This document shows, piece after piece, positions 63,311 to 64,000 of a stretch of DNA of 64,000 nt. The stretch spans positions 62,001 to 126,000 of the forward strand of contig JAVVVE010000002.1 of NCBI GenBank assembly GCA_036652815.1. Direction: 5' to 3'. Below the pieces are notes generated by a model. The model was not told the DNA's origin. It ran no database searches and worked only from the letters and a program-made list of their open reading frames with translations. The DNA comes from SZUA-378 sp036652815 (GTDB lineage: Bacteria; Bacillota; Clostridia; Lachnospirales; Lachnospiraceae). How positions within the stretch are numbered: the stretch's first letter is position 1; every line of letters starts with the position of its first letter. The position numbers and the translations under genes are program-made.

Positions 63311-64000
63311 ATGCATACATTATCAAGAAAAGCAAGTCAGTTATTATTATATTGCAGAAAAGAAGCTTATCAACTGAGTGTTAAAATAAAGGTAAAACAT
63401 CTGATGATGTTCTTATCCATCATTCATTTTCTTTTACTACTCTTTTTTATCTATGCAAAAGCTCCATTGATGGTATGGGTTAATGTAATCAGTGTGATGC
63501 TCTATTTATTTTTTTCATTTCAGAATATTAAATATAATTATAAACTCATTATCATAATCGTATGCTCGGAAGTGCTCATTCATATGGCATTGGCTACTCT
63601 ATCTGTTGGATGGAGCAGCGGATTCTATCTTTATGTTCTGCTCTTGATTCCAACCATCTATTACCTTTCCTATATTGCAGAATCAAGCTATCGACAATAT
63701 ACGGATGTATTTCGTTATTCCTTCATTGCTTTTGCGACCTTTATCATATTACGTGTGGTTACCTATGTCAAGCCTCCACTCTATCCACATATTTCACCTT
63801 TTGTTACCCAGCTAATGTATCTTTTCAATGCCTGCCTAACCATTGGCGTGTTAATACTCTTTATGACTATCTTTTTATCCACCATTCAACAGACCGAAGC
63901 TTCTTTAAAAGCTCAGAATGGAAAGTTAAGTTCTTTAGCCAATCTTGATCCCTTAACCGGATTCTACAACCGTAGATGTATGAATGAATTTTTAGTACAG
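63311..64000 (+). CDS. Membrane diguanylate cyclase (GGDEF), N-terminal part
   Basis: First 230 residues of a protein cut by the right edge. About six hydrophobic segments (such as MFLSIIHFLLLLFFIY and TIGVLILFMTIFLSTI) form a membrane sensor. A short linker then leads to the GGDEF entry motif NLDPLTGFYNRRCMNEFL. It probably makes c-di-GMP; the GG(D/E)EF site itself lies outside, so activity cannot be judged. GGGG and a 6-base gap precede ATG 63311. Its product could act on the PilZ protein of the fla/che operon. Confidence 0.88.
   Translation, partial: MHTLSRKASQLLLYCRKEAYQLSVKIKVKHLMMFLSIIHFLLLLFFIYAKAPLMVWVNVISVMLYLFFSFQNIKYNYKLIIIIVCSEVLIHMALATLSVGWSSGFYLYVLLLIPTIYYLSYIAESSYRQYTDVFRYSFIAFATFIILRVVTYVKPPLYPHISPFVTQLMYLFNACLTIGVLILFMTIFLSTIQQTEASLKAQNGKLSSLANLDPLTGFYNRRCMNEFLVQ

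Overview
The window is one contiguous stretch of a low-GC, motile, spore-forming member of the Clostridia, most likely Lachnospiraceae. Three things point there: the codY - fla/che operon - sigD - rpsB - tsf gene order shared with Bacillus; the rpsT, gpr - spoIIP - lepA - hemW cluster; and low-GC coding with frequent TTG/GTG starts and AGGAGG ribosome sites. Only rpsT and the last, partial gene lie on the plus strand. Everything else is on the minus strand, so transcription runs from high to low coordinates.

Region by region: (1) 1-7493 is a carbohydrate module: a CUT1 ABC importer (lipoprotein, two permeases), a cytoplasmic right-handed beta-helix protein resembling GH110 alpha-galactosidases, and a sensor histidine kinase with two periplasmic binding domains that runs off the left edge. 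(2) 7783-9708 carries the last two steps of IMP synthesis as separate genes: a stand-alone AICAR formyltransferase and a PurO-type IMP cyclohydrolase, behind a clear sigma-A promoter. (3) 9932-11642 is tsf and rpsB, with a structured leader before rpsB. (4) 11818-47075 is a very long fla/che operon of about 40 genes, read flgB, flgC, fliE-J, motE, fliK, flgD, flgE, flbD, motAB, fliLMY, cheY, fliOPQR, flhBAFG, a PilZ gene, cheBAWCD, sigD, and then four accessory genes. It encodes basal body, export apparatus, motor, switch, hook, chemotaxis core and sigma-28. Flagellin and filament-cap genes are not in the window. (5) 47303-53083 is codY, topA, dprA and yifB. (6) 53129-55855 is an accessory patch: a degenerate HD-GYP protein, the relic of a sigma-factor 3' end, a GC-rich orphan leader-peptide (Nif11-like) gene with a zinc-ribbon-like core, the broken end of a second copy, and a sigK-like gene. 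(7) 55933-61117 is hemW, lepA, spoIIP and gpr. (8) 61309-64000 is rpsT, a nucleotide kinase fused to an unknown C-terminal domain, a YgjP-type metallopeptidase and the start of a membrane diguanylate cyclase.

The most unusual part is the decayed leader-peptide/zinc-ribbon precursor array at 54541-55070. Two other points recur: promoters nested in terminator hairpins (before codY, flgB and rpsB), and lineage-specific additions to conserved proteins (helical repeats on FlgD, Met/Gln/Pro repeats in FliY, a fused kinase). All similarity statements come from reading the sequence. No database search was run.
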